Positions 52,118 to 63,507 of a stretch of 64,000 nt of DNA are shown here, piece by piece; the stretch's first letter is position 1, and the number at the start of each line of letters is the position of its first letter. Made by a program: the position numbers and the translations under genes. This DNA comes from Nilaparvata lugens. Lineage: Eukaryota; Arthropoda; Insecta; Hemiptera; Delphacidae. The notes below the pieces were generated by a model that saw nothing but the letters and a program-made list of their open reading frames with translations, had not been told where the DNA came from and made no database searches. Location of the stretch: NCBI RefSeq assembly GCF_014356525.2, contig NW_024090267.1, positions 35,775 to 99,774 of the forward strand, given 5' to 3'.

Positions 52118-52478
52118 TAGTGAGGTCCACGTCATAATGGCAGTGGAGAAAGATAGGAGAACAACGTTGCCGAACCTGTATTGTCAATGCCTTCTATAGA
52201 CCTTAGCTAATACAGGTTTATTAATGTAATATTAACCGTTCATTCTTGTTTAGAATAATCAATTATATTCTATTAAGCATTAAATTTTATTTTAGAATAA
52301 TTTCATAATGAATTTTCATAAATAAGATGAAATATTTTGTCAATTATTAATTCTACATTGTTAAAAGACGGTCTGGCAACAGAGCAAAAAAAGAAAGGGA
52401 TCAGCTTTGTTGAATGATAGACAAGGTTAGCAATACCATTGCTAATCAAACACTGCCATTATAACGTGGACCTCACTA
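52118..52478. mobile_element. MITE family C, complete copy
   Basis: Termini TAGTGAGGTCCACGT and its complement ACGTGGACCTCACTA extend about 28 bp through ATAATGGCAGTG / CACTGCCATTAT. 361 bp, AT-rich, non-coding. Partial relatives lie at 47440-47582 and about 52650-52860. Confidence 0.85.
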
Positions 52479-52649
52479 AGAATAGAATACAATGATGAAT
52501 CATCATATCAATCTACAAACTGAAGAGTTTTACAATAATTTCGAGCAGAGAAGTGATGAAATATGCGAAAGTTGAGTTATTACTGTAATATTTTCACATG
52601 AAACGGTGAAGTTTGGGCCTTCAGTTGTCCATTCTCAAAAAGGGTATTG

Positions 52650-52860
52650 AGGATTTTTACACTTGACCGTAGAGGAAAACAGTGTTGCCGATTCTCCACC
52701 TTGCCACTGCCTTACATACCGGTATATCCGCACTGATACTTCCATAGCTGATACTGGTATATCTAAAGTGATATCAACTATTCATTCTTGTTCATAATAA
52801 TCACTAATATTTTATTCGTCAAGAATATATTTTTTATATATATTTTTTAATAATAAATTT
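52650..52860 (+). mobile_element. diverged partial MITE of family C
   Basis: Shares ACAGTGTTGCCGA, CCACTGCCTT, ATATCAACTATTCATTCTTG-like and ATAATCA words in the same order as 52160-52265. The termini are degraded. Confidence 0.5.
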
Positions 52861-52907
52861 GTATGATTGAGATCAAATATTTTGTTAATTATTTTGTATT
52901 TCTATAT

Positions 52908-53850
52908 TGTTTGACCGAAGCAAAGCTGAGGTCTTAGTTTTGACTCGATCAGCTTTTGTCTGTTTGTTTGTTTGTACCGCAGATCCAGTTGCAGTTATTG
53001 TCTGCTTTGGATGAAATTTGGTATACAAGTTCTTTGAAACAAGGCGCAAAAACGTATGTGTAACGATTTTTGATAAGACCTCCGGTTTTAATATAAATTG
53101 TGCCGCTCTAAAATGTGCTGTATTAAATGAATGGTATCGTTGGAATGCTATCGATAGAGGACAAGTAGTTGTCAGCGGTGAACCTTGAAACGTCTGAGCC
53201 GCTCCAAATCATACTGTATTTATTAATGAAAACTTCTCACTTGATTGCACCATTTCTTCTTCCTTTTTCAACACGATATTTCCCTGTTTCATAGATGAAT
53301 AGTTTCTAGACCTACCGAACCGGCCGGAGACATCACAGCTTAGTTAGTTAGCTCTTGTTTTCGTTCTAGTATGAGGTTGGAAACCGACTTGTGAGCATAA
53401 ACATTCTGCATAGGCATAACAAGCCGCCATAACATTGAATCCATTTTTCATGAAAAACATTATTAGCAACCTTCTGTCATTTTCACCAACAAACCCATCT
53501 TATTTAGAATCATTTTCCATCTCACTATCGTCTGTGAAAAGATTCATCATCTAAATTGCCTACTGCATATTCCATTTTTCTGTCAGTTGACCGATTTCTT
53601 ATAATTAATTGTTGGAAAATTTGTAATATTGTAAATATGGGGATGATATGAACGTACCTCCTTGAGAGACATTTAGTCCGGTGTCCCTGGAAACAATGTC
53701 TTTAGCACTTTCAATGGAGAAAATAATAGATGATATGGATAAATCTTCACAATATACTGTACTTTCTTTATGGCCCTTCTCATTAGTTTGAAAGTTGTAG
53801 GATATTCATGAGCGTGGTCTATTGTTTACAGAACTACTAGTTAATAGATC
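52908..53850 (-). repeat. dispersed repeat family A, inverted copy
   Basis: The right end is the complement of the family start (TAGTTCTGTAAACAATAGAC-like at about 53818-53842). The left end resembles the complement of the CTTCGCTCGGTCAA tail (TTTGACCGAAGCAAAGCTGAG). The interior is about 850 bp and diverged, and differs from the other copies. Confidence 0.5.
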
Positions 53851-54254
53851 TCATGAAAAAGACAAATCTCCCAGATTTGGTTGATTTTCGAGCTATGGAT
53901 AGAGGTTTATCTACAAGTGTCATGATGTAATATGAGACGTTTTGCTACAATATAGGACGAGTTATTCTCTGAAACATAAAATCTTTCCTACACTCTCAGA
54001 TCAGAAAAATCACTCATCTTCAAATGCTTTATAACTCAAGAATAGGAATGAATTTCGCCAATTTGATGACATATTATTGTCCTTCTCATCAAGCACTATC
54101 ATTCCTGAGAGTTTGAGCGATTTATATTTTTGACCATTTTTGCAAAAATCCATGGATTTTATAAAAAATACAAATCTCCCAGATTTTGTTGATATTCGGG
54201 CTATGGATAGAGGCTGACTTAACAAGTGTCGTGCTATAATATGAGACTTAGGAA
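53851..54254. other. no gene seen
   Basis: AT-rich. CTCCCAGATTTGGTTGAT-like and GCTATGGATAGAGG words recur at about 53868-53905 and 54176-54210, a diverged direct duplication of about 300-bp period. Nothing coding. Confidence 0.5.
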
Positions 54255-54590
54255 TTTTCGCCTTAGGGCAGCTGTTTTTCCCACATTTTCTTGGCGTGTC
54301 CCAGTGGGCTTCACTTTAGTGATCCCTTTTATTGACCTAATTAATTAAATACTACATCTAAAGTTGACCTCCCTCAGCGAAAACCAAACTGCATACTTGA
54401 GACCTAATTAATTGAATACTAGATATATATACTACATCTAAAGTTGACCTCCCTCAGTGGAAACCAAACTGCATACTTGAGAAAAGGTTATTTATCTTGA
54501 AAAACTTGAGTCTTAGTGACTTCTTCAACCACCATATTCCAAAGATTGGAGATTATAGTGCAACAATGAATAATCCTTGTGCCGAGCACT
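54255..54590 (-). repeat. family D repeat, inverted copy with 81-bp tandem duplication
   Basis: Reverse complement of the outer parts of 35500-36610 without the central foldback. ACTACATCTAAAGTTGACCT recurs at about 54351 and 54432, an 81-bp direct duplication unique to this copy. Confidence 0.7.
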
Positions 54591-54899
54591 CCTTTTAATT
54601 CAGGCCTTTTCCCAAGTTATAATAGTAAATTTAATACGCAATAGACTAGAGCCATTATTGTAAGTGAGTTAGCGAAATAAATTATTTTCTCTCTCTATTA
54701 TGAACGGCCATGACTTCGAGTTTCCCATGATAGATATTTAAAAATTGTGGCTCCGAGTCGTCGAGGAATGTAGATTATGGAATTATCTCTAAAACTTAGC
54801 CTTCCTGTCGCGACATAAAGTGCGATAAGCTGGAAAACAGCAAGCATTGAAATTATAACAAACTACCGATTTTGCAGTTACTATTTGGTCCAAAGGCTC

Positions 54900-55030
54900 T
54901 AGAAGCCACGCGACGATTGGTCAAATTGATTCACTTCGCCCAATAGGAGACCTGTTTCTAAATACAGTAGTGGGGGGATTCCCCAACCGCGAGACCAGAT
55001 TACGTTTCGGAGGACACTTTGCTAGGAGCA
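54900..55030 (+). promoter_or_regulatory. candidate promoter with CCAAT boxes and kappaB-type palindrome
   Basis: ATTGG at 54916-54920 and CCAAT at 54940-54944 flank 19 bases. GGGGATTCCCC at 54974-54984 is a perfect palindrome matching the Rel/NF-kappaB consensus (GGGRNWYYCC). The surroundings are more GC-rich than the AT-rich neighbourhood. No TATA box at a sensible distance. Activity, and the start site near 55020-55040, are inferred. Confidence 0.35.
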
Positions 55031-55222
55031 CTACGAGAGTAAAGATGTAGTCATTATGTTTCGCCCTTTTTGGGCAGGTTTACAAGTTTATTTCATTAGT
55101 TAATGTAGGAGCTAGTTTTATTTTTATTAAAGTTTAAATTTTCTAGTAGTGCCATGTCCTGAAAGGTTTAATTGTGTTTCTTCATCATGTACGAATAATT
55201 GTTTCTTCAAATAACCACTAAG
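55031..55222 (+). other. candidate 5' untranslated exon
   Basis: Between the promoter-like block and a strong donor (AAG then GTACGT at about 55220). Contains only very short frames. Proposed from context; the start is a guess. Confidence 0.25.
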
Positions 55223-56081
55223 GTACGTAAAATAAGGTTAAAATATAATTTAGGGAAATTAATTAATTGAAACTTCAATCAAAAGATTTTATCAACAAAG
55301 CCTGTTATTTTTCAAGTTAATAATATTGATTGAGAATAATCCTTTTGATTTTATTAGTGATGGAAGATACTTATAAATTTTTTCTAAAGAAGTATAGAAA
55401 GTTTTCAGTTACGTTACATTTGAGTTATTGTTTCTGGAGATATATTATCGTAGAGTATTGCTGAAAGTCAGGAAGATAGCCTTTAAATTGGAATGAAATT
55501 TTTAAGATTATGTTCATATTGAGTTTATGACATTTTATAATTTTATATTTTTCAGACTCTGTTTTCTTATGTCATTAAGGCTTTCGAATAATTTAGTAAA
55601 TTTTTATGATAGAAATCTTAATAGACAAAGAAGAAAGTTTTTCTTTTCCATGAAATTAATATTAATAAATGTTGGCTAGCGCACAAGTTTCCAACAATAC
55701 TGATCGAGCTACTATATGAAAAATTATATTTGATTTTGCAAACCAAACGAAAAATATCATATAAGTTAGCATCATTTCAATCTGAATTATTCCTTTCCTA
55801 AGAGCATTATATCAATTTATATAAAAGTTAACATCATAATTAATGAAGTATTCATTTTTCTAAAAGCATTATATTAATTTATTACGAGTGTTTTCATAAA
55901 GTTGCATTGTATATTAATGACACTCTGGCAAGTAAATTTGTTTTAAATCTGTTAAATTTTGAGAATGAAATCAGAACGTCAAGATAAAATCTAAATTAAA
56001 TAACAGAATAAACTCCTGTTTTAGCTTTTGATGAATTGTAGGAAAAGTTAGAAATTAATGCTGTGATACATTTATTTACAG
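55223..56081. other. AT-rich, possible intron
   Basis: No open frame or repeat seen. It ends in TTTATTTACAG, a good acceptor, so it may be the intron joining the flanking candidate exons. Confidence 0.3.
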
Positions 56082-56231
56082 CGGTTCATGTGTGTCCCCA
56101 AACCAACTTCATGTACTACCACCACTTTGGTTCCGCAATTTTATGTAACACCGCTTCAAGACACCCGTTCAGACGACAGGTCTAGGGACGTAAGAGGACG
56201 TCGCCGTCAAGCCAAATTCAACCGGTAAAAG
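56082..56231 (+). CDS. candidate short exon, unknown product
   Basis: After the TTTATTTACAG acceptor the frame is open for 48 codons to a TAA, with an ATG at the third codon: MCVPKPTSCTTTTLVPQF, then a basic tail (RDVRGRRRQAKFNR). GC content is higher than the flanks. A donor-like GGTAAAAG overlaps the stop and another GTACTG is at about 56250. I do not recognise it. Could be a non-coding exon. Confidence 0.25.
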
Positions 56232-56249
56232 TTCACCGCCAAAAACAAG

Positions 56250-57419
56250 GTACTGTAACCCCGACGATAAAGCAACGTACAGACCAACGAAAGTGCAGTG
56301 TAGTGAAACAAAGGTTCATTCGAGAATGTCAATCAAAAGTGGGGATTCAAAATTATTATGAAATGGGTTATATGGGTTACTATCGATGAAACTTGGGTTC
56401 AACGGGCTTTTCTTTCTTGAGTAATTTTATGTTGAAATTAACTTGTTATTTGATGACTGATATTGTTTGGTTTTGTGACGTATTGCTATCTAAAAGGGGA
56501 TAGTAATGCGCCCCCGAATCAGATGAAGAATGTCAACAAAGTAACATGAAATTGTTGTTTCTGTTGTTCGATTTTAGTTGCCAATGTTTATTGAAGCTGT
56601 TTGTATTTTTCAATTATTTCAAATTGTAGTGTTATTCTATAGTATAAACCTATTAAATCAGGCATGGCAAGATTAATTGAAGTTTTCTTGACTCTAGCCC
56701 GTTCACCTGCATGAATTAGGTATAGACTCAGGTATTTTCTAGATGTGTCGGCCTATTTCTAAATTCTAAATTTTATTCAAAATTATCTTCTTTATCACCT
56801 TTTAAAAGGTAAAGGCACATCCTATTAGAAGGAATGAATATTGGAAAAAATCTGAAATGAAGATATTATTTTGTTTATTGGAGATAAAAGTTTATTTCAA
56901 AAAAAACATGAAAATGGATTGAACATTCTGAAAAAAATTTATTGTTTTTCATATAAAAAGGTTTTCCAAAAAAGGGGTTCTCTGGAATTATTCTTCAACT
57001 ATCAAATTGAACAGGAATACCCCTCATAAAATACTCTATTAGAAATTAAAAGATAGATTCATTAAAATTGAAAATCAAAGCTCCCTTTTTAATATTTGTT
57101 TTTCACAACATTTTTCAACTTTATAATTATTTTCAAGTAATTTGACCCAATGTGGCCCTAGAATACAAGTAGGCTAGTATTAAACAATAACGTGAAAATT
57201 GTAAGAAAGGTCTATTATATCTGTACACAGAGAAAAAAGAGGAAAGTATTCCTCCTACTTTGTAATCTGTATCTTCTCTGCACAATACTCTGTGAATGTG
57301 GGCTTCATTTCGAGAACATTGATTATCGGTCAACTTTTACAATGTAGAACTCACTTTACAAGAAATGTTGTGACCAGACATGCTATGCTTATCAGCGCCA
57401 CCGGTCAGTTCCGTGTTGG
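56250..57419. other. no gene seen
   Basis: AT-rich non-coding sequence. Short frames only. No repeat of this stretch seen elsewhere in the window. Confidence 0.5.
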
Positions 57420-57423
57420 CAAC

Positions 57424-57517
57424 AACGAGCTATTATATAGTAAACCTTAGACCATTTATTTTGCTCTTTAAATGTTCTAATTAGTAAACTATATATAGTT
57501 TACTATAATAGCTCGTT
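57424..57517. mobile_element. short palindromic element
   Basis: AACGAGCTATTATATAGTAA at the left and TTACTATAATAGCTCGTT at the right are near-perfect complements. The left duplication arm has only one end of this near 17040-17065. Confidence 0.7.
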
Positions 57518-57527
57518 GGTTGGCAAG

Positions 57528-57593
57528 TGATAACACCACAGAGAAGAGGAGTCTCTTCAAGTCTCAGAGGAATCTCTTCTCTGTGATAACACT
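57528..57593. mobile_element. small hairpin flanked by a direct repeat
   Basis: CACAGAGAAGAG and CTCTTCTCTGTG form the arms. GTGATAACAC occurs at both outer ends as a direct repeat of about 10 bp, partly overlapping the right arm. Absent from the left duplication arm. Confidence 0.55.
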
Positions 57594-57732
57594 GCTTCTG
57601 TTCAGAAGGCAGTGACGATGACGAAGGCACATGCAGTCACCATTTTGTTTTAGACTTTTCGTTTTCTTATTCTTTCTTCATTCGTGTTTACACTGCTAGT
57701 TTTGCCATTGTAATTTTAATAAAATAACACTT

Positions 57733-57886
57733 ATGGGGGTTGCTCCGCTCCAAATTGTTGTTACAATGATGCCAAAGGCTTTCGCACGTTTCGTTTTCCG
57801 TCTGATACTTCTAGAAGAGCTTTTTACCTACAACATTTTAGACGTACCAAGTGGAAACGAACTTCCAACTTCTAAGACTATGTGAG
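57733..57886 (+). pseudogene. THAP-like first exon (right-arm copy)
   Basis: The THAP-like reading is GGCSAPNCCYNDAKGFRTF then RFPSDTSRR, with C-x4-C and the FRFP block of THAP zinc fingers. The exon ends at a GTGAGT donor. The ATG at 57733 is one base out of frame with it, consistent with loss of one G from the G-run (five here, six in the left arm), and a TAA interrupts near 57871. THAP domains occur in host transcription factors and in P-element-type transposases; which one this came from is undecided. Confidence 0.55.
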
Positions 57887-59047
57887 GTGAGTTTTACACA
57901 TTTTATGACTTCAACTTTTATTATTCTGTAACCATAAGTTAAAAGTTGAACAAGTTAAAAATCTCTAATGTGAATTAGAAATTGATACATCATAACCTAG
58001 TTTTTCAACTTGGAAAATGCCGAGTAACTTGTAGGTTATAATTTGGTAGCATGCCTTGTTATGGTAGCTAATTTCAATTTATTATAAGAAAAAATGTGTG
58101 AAAAAATGGTTTCACATTATATGATATCAAAAAATAGATTCTACTACTATAGTTTTAATGAAGTTATGGATTATTATATGTAAGTACTAACAACTTGCAG
58201 ACATTATTATGTGATGGAAAGTTCTCAACAGTCAATGTTTGCAATGAGCCCTTCATGGCATAAAAGCTTTGCTTCAGTACAGTATGTTAATTTTTTCACC
58301 CAATAATAGTCTTTCTTAATATATTAAAATTACTTTGTAGTTTATTTTAATAAGTACCCTAATGAGTTTAATCACATATATTTATGCATATTACTTTCTT
58401 GGTAAATTATCGAAAGTGGCGAAAGTACAATAAGAAAGTGTGAATTTGTCAATTTAAACCGTGTTGGGTAAAAGCTCCAAATCACTCGATGCTGAAACAG
58501 TATTATTTATTAACTAATTAACTGTTAATATGATGTTAATAATCCATGTAAGTTCAGTATTCATTTGTAATTCTTCATTTATTCATGCCAAAAAATGAGA
58601 TTAGAATAATAGCAGCCAACTAACTATTGTTAGGTGTTAGTAATAGCTTAGGTTTGTCAGGAGTGGCACGCAGCATAGAGTCTCGTCTCTCCATGCTCTT
58701 TTCAACTATCAGAGACTACTAGGTGTTATTTTAAGTTGTGTACATAGAATAGAGAATACCCATTTTCCTGATTTATTGTAAGTCGAAGCTCCAAATATTT
58801 TATAAATCTACTTTGTACTTGGTTTAATTATTAGCTACAGATGAGTGACGCAAATTTTTTTATAATTTTATCATCAAAATAATATCCCAAATCGATTGCA
58901 ACCATAAATTTATCGTCAACTAACTGGGGTGGTAAAGAAAAGTTTTCCTCAAAATTTTTAACTTTTAATCATTTGGTACGGTACTTTGAATGAAATCATT
59001 TAATCCTACCTAGCAACTTAAGTTTGAAGGTGTTTTATTGATGAAGT
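57887..59047. other. non-coding part of the right arm
   Basis: Mostly matches 15130-16755 in reverse, and would be the first intron of the THAP-like gene. Nothing else supported. Confidence 0.55.
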
Positions 59048-59478
59048 CTAAAAATACCTTGATCAATGAGATTCATAAAAATACCTAAGTTGATTGAAAA
59101 ATGAGTAAATGACATAAAAAATGAGAGCAAACTTTTTTGCTCAGAATTAGGCCTACATGGGTAAACGAATGATGATGAGAGATATACTCAGAACGAATAA
59201 GTATGAGAGTGCATACTCAATTGATGAATTTGAAGCACATTACGAGATGAGTTAGGTTGCTCAGTATTATTATGTATATATTTTTATGTAATTTTGCTAT
59301 CTAAAATAATGTATGATTATATCTTCTAATATATTCATTTGTAGGACCATTAACCAGCCAGATGAGCTGGGTTGGTCATCACGTCAAAAATACAATATCA
59401 CACAGAAAGTTTTTGACAACACTGTCACGTCAAAAAATAAAACATAATGGCATAGATGGCTAAACACGGTGATGGCCA

Positions 59479-61757
59479 CTAAATGTCAACTGTAGACTCC
59501 TGAAAAAATTCACTCAAGGAGTAGTATGGTCTGGCACGCAGCCAGGTCTTGAGTCTCCTCTTAAACTCACTGTCACTCAAATGACGCACAGATGGAGGTA
59601 GCATATTAAACATTTTAATAGCGATATTGGGATAACAGTTCAGAGCCTTACTTAGCCTACGTCGAGGAACATTGACTTCGAGAGCATTTCGAAGTGAGTA
59701 GGCACTCTGCAACCCCCTCAAATTCACTGTCAGATTGGTATTCCTAATACCAACCAGGGAAGCAAAGATGAACTGGCTAAAAACTGTGAGAATCCCAAGT
59801 CTGGCGAAGAGTGGCCTACAGTGCTCCAGATGACCACTGGATGACAATATCCGAACTGCCTTCTTCTGCAGCATAAGAATACTCTCACAGTGTGAAGAGT
59901 GTCCCCACAGCAGTATTCCATATATAATGTGACTATGGAACAGTGAATAATAGGCCATAATCAAATGTTCCTCAGTCAGCAAGCACCTCAGTCTTCTCAA
60001 CAGGTAGATCACACGAGACAGTCTTCTGCATACAGCATCCACATGAGCACTCCATGTTAACTTTGGATCGATGTTAAATCCCAGAAGCTTCACCGGTTCA
60101 TTCAATGAATGATTGAAGTGGTTTCTCAGAGTGCACATGATATTCTGTGTCTTGCCGACGTTGAGCAACAGCTTGTTCTCCTGAAACCAGCGTTCTGCAC
60201 CAGCAAAGGACTCCTCCAACTCAAGGGTGGCAGCTGCAGGCGAGGATCCTCTCCCAACAAGGGTTGTGTCATCCGCAAACAGCAGCTCACTTCCGCCAAC
60301 TCTCAAATCGTTCATATGCAGGATGAACAGGACTGGCCCCTGGACAGAGCCCTGCGGTACCCCATGCCGTACATGCAGTTCGCCAGATGATGCACCCCGA
60401 ACATTCACTATCTGCCTTCTGTCAGAAAGATAGGACTTGAAAGTGTCAGCAACAATGTCCGTTATACCATACTGACTCAACTTTCCAAGGAGAAGCTCAT
60501 GAGACACACAGTCAAAAGCACGTGATAGGTCACACAGCCTCACTGCCACAGAATCTCCACTCTCGAATGCATCAATGACTTCGTTGATCAGGGCCAGCAG
60601 GGCGGTTTGTGTGGACTTGGACTTTCTAAAGCCATGTTGTCTATCAGACAGCAAACTATTCCTCTCAAGATGGTCCATTAGCTGATCCTTCATGGCAACC
60701 TCTAAGATTTTTCCGAGTAAGGGGGTAACAGTAATTGGTCGGAAGTTATTCTTGTCCTTCTCATCTCCCTTTTTGTATATAGGTACAGTTTTACCCAACT
60801 TCAAACAATTCGGAAAGTAGCCCAGTTTAAGACACTGACTAAAGACACTGGCAAGATGAGGTGCCATCTCATCAACCACTGATTTCAAGAAAGCCACAGT
60901 AAATCCATAGATGTCCTGAGAAGGTGAATTTTTAAAAGCAGTCACTATTTTCAATACATCATTCTTCGAGACTCTCCTTCATACAGAAAAGACAGCGGGT
61001 TGCGCTTCTACATTTCCAACACCATTTGGCTGAGTCACTGGAATCTGTTGAAGAATGGCCTCCACGGAGTTCAGATAGTGACTGTTCATAACATCTGGAC
61101 TGAAATCACATTGAGGCTGTGTAGACGCTCTGCACTTGTTACTAAGCTTCCAGGCCGATTTACATGGGTTCTGAGAGTCAAGTATAGCATCAGCATTTTT
61201 CCTCTTAACTGCTTGGTCCACCTCCTGATTGAGAAGCTTCCGTGCCCTTAAGTACCTGCTAAATGCTACTTCTTTAGCCATTCTGTCCTGAGTCAACTCA
61301 TAGTTCTGGTACAGAAGAGATACAGCAAACCTGAACACGTTCAATTCTTGTGAGAACCAGTCTCCAACATTTTTCCTTCTAGTTCTCCTGGTTTGGGCAT
61401 GAGAGCTCATCCGGCCACTTCTTGACTTGACTGGAAAAATAGAATCAAAAACACTGATAATTTCACAGAAAAATTTATCAATTTTTACAGTGGACACCTG
61501 GTCATCATGTAAAATGGGCACAATCTCACTTTTAAAAATTTGAATGAAATGATGAACAACACCTAGATTGATCTTTCTGTAACAAAACTCATAATCAGCA
61601 TGCCAATCAGTGGCTTTCTCGACTTGAGTACCAACAAGCAGTTTCACAACAATGGCAAGATGATCCGCAACCTGGGGATTTACGACACTGACTTCAAAAG
61701 CACCACTGCTTAAATTAGTTGCAACATTGTCGATGCAATTTGGACCTCTAGTTGGGA
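59479..61757 (-). pseudogene. LINE (Jockey/CR1-like) 5'-truncated, one stop
   Basis: Minus-strand frame continuous from about 61757 to 59479 except a TGA at 60981-60979. It starts inside the endonuclease C-terminus (PTRGPNCIDNVATN, then VADHLAIVV, the conserved D-H pair). The RT region has FRPITVTPLLGKILE, LCDLSRAFDCVSHELL, VRHGVPQGSVQGPVLFIL and LLFADDTTLV with the FADD pair, then the LGFNIDPKLTWSAHVDAV and YGILLWGHS thumb blocks to a natural stop after 491 codons. Missing the endonuclease N-terminus. Inserted in the right duplication arm only, so younger than the duplication. Confidence 0.9.
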
Positions 61758-61863
61758 GTCTATTGATTGATTTGAATACATATTATTAACGACATATCCA
61801 AATACCCCTTCCATGGGTGGTGAATTGGACGAATAATAATAATAAATAATAATGATAACTGGA

Positions 61864-62070
61864 CTCACAGCTTCAGGCACTACCTCCATAAACAAAGCCG
61901 TAGTGCATTCGTGTGACGTCAGTACAGGTAGGGCTCCTACACCAATAAAAACACTAGCTGATATAGATCAGCTAAAATCAACTAATTTTTATTGGTGTAG
62001 GAGCCCTACCTTTGCTGACGTCACACGAATGCACTATGGCTTTGTTTACGGAGGTAGTGCTTCAGGTGAG
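61864..62070. mobile_element. foldback MITE with CRE-type sites
   Basis: Arms of about 100 bp, nearly perfect complements. Both hold CACTACCTCC, AACAAAGCC, GTGCATTCGTGTGACGTCA and GGTAGGGCTCCTACACCAAT or their complements, around an AGCTGATATAGATCAGCT-like centre. TGACGTCA is at 61914-61921 and 62016-62023. Absent from the left duplication arm. Confidence 0.85.
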
Positions 62071-62278
62071 AACTGAACCATCATGTTTCCTTTTGAATAA
62101 CTTATTCCTTTACTATTTTTGTGGCAAGTTTTTTTTTAATTGGGAGTATATAGAGAAAGGGTTTTTTCACAAACATTATTGAAAATCTTGGAACCCGAAT
62201 CCATTAAATTGAAATAGGCATTCAAACTTTTTCATTTGCATTCATGAACATTGATTATTTCCTTTTATTATTTTTCAG

Positions 62279-62486
62279 GTTATGAAAACCAGTGGAATTG
62301 TTGGATCTTTAAATATTTGTGGAACCTGTGAAACTGGCAAATCTGATGTAGAGGATGGAGTTGCACATCTTCATGAGGTTAGTAATAAATCGAATTCCTA
62401 TCATTTGACTAAAATTATTGTCTGACACACAACTTTTTCTTTAATAGGTGTGCAGCTACAGGAACAAGGTGGCACCTATTCTATAA
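62279..62486 (+). pseudogene. last two exons of an unknown gene (right-arm copy)
   Basis: Exon 62279-62377 (99 nt, acceptor TTATTTTTCAG, donor GTTAGT) encodes 33 residues beginning VMKTSGIVGSLNICGT. After a 70-nt intron, terminal exon 62448-62486 (acceptor TTAATAG) encodes 12 residues and TAA. It aligns codon for codon with 14929-14726. Differences in the long exon are single substitutions that never disturb the frame, while the upstream THAP-like exons are damaged in both copies. Function unknown. Confidence 0.5.
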
Positions 62487-62867
62487 AATAATACCGTGCA
62501 ATTGAGCTTCATGTGACACAATAATTTATATCATTCTGATTCTCTGAGACTTCAATAGTATAAATATAATTATATTTATACTTTGTCCAAACAGGCATGA
62601 GCCGCTCATGCTTGCTACAATTGTATTAGTACGAATTCAGTTGATTCTGAACCTGTTTCGACTGTTTGTTTCGGAAGTAATTGACTATATCCATGCAGAT
62701 CTCTTGCCTATTCTAGAATCTTGGGCATAGTCTATCGCTTACTTTTTGTCTCACTTGTCTGAAAGTAAGAAGACTGCCAGAGAAAATATTGTGTTTTAGT
62801 GAGTTCCTAACAGTGTTAAATTGTCAAAAAATAGTTGAATTTTAAAAATAGCTCCAAGTTTTCAAAA

Positions 62868-63320
62868 AATGGCATATGGTACTACCAAGTTTGCTAACGA
62901 TGCAAAGTATCTGGGTATGATGACCTTGGACGTGAAGCTTCGCTGAAGGCTCATGCCAAGAAGAAGAGAGAAGATCTTGGAAAGAAGCTTTATTGGCTGA
63001 GCGCAAGATACTCCAACTGTTCAATCCGAAACAAAGTACTCCTGTACAAACAGATATTGAAGCCAGTATAGACATGGTTTACAACTTTGGGGGTGTATCA
63101 AAGACAGCTACATCAATGTCATACAACGATTCCAAAACAAGGTGCTGAGGAACAATGTGGATTCTCCTTAATATGTCAGCAACAGCGATCTTCATGGGGA
63201 CCTGCATGTAGACCTAACGTCTAGAGGGTGTGGAGAGGCACGAGGGGTGATCCAGTTGCTAGACAATGGAGGGTTGGTGCGGAGGCTCAAAAAGAGGAAA
63301 CCGTTGGAACTAGTGTAGTG
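62868..63320 (+). pseudogene. Jockey-type LINE remnant (right-arm copy)
   Basis: Contains the post-RT block KKREDLGKKLYWLSARYS, then QRFQNKVLRN and a tail with RRLKKRKPLELV, interrupted by stops and frame changes. Paralogous to 13838-14285 (inverted) and 9483-9870. No catalytic box. Confidence 0.7.
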
Positions 63321-63507
63321 CTTGTTCAAGTAGTGTCCAGTGAAAGAGCAGAGCAGTGATTGCGTGAAATCTAACTTTTAGTGCAGTCAATAGGTGTACT
63401 TATTAATTCAACAAAAACAGTAAGAGCTTCTAATGAGAAATTCGCGGTTTCATTTATCAAGTAGTATGTTAGGATAGAAAAAAATTGCTCATTAGTATTT
63501 ATACTAA

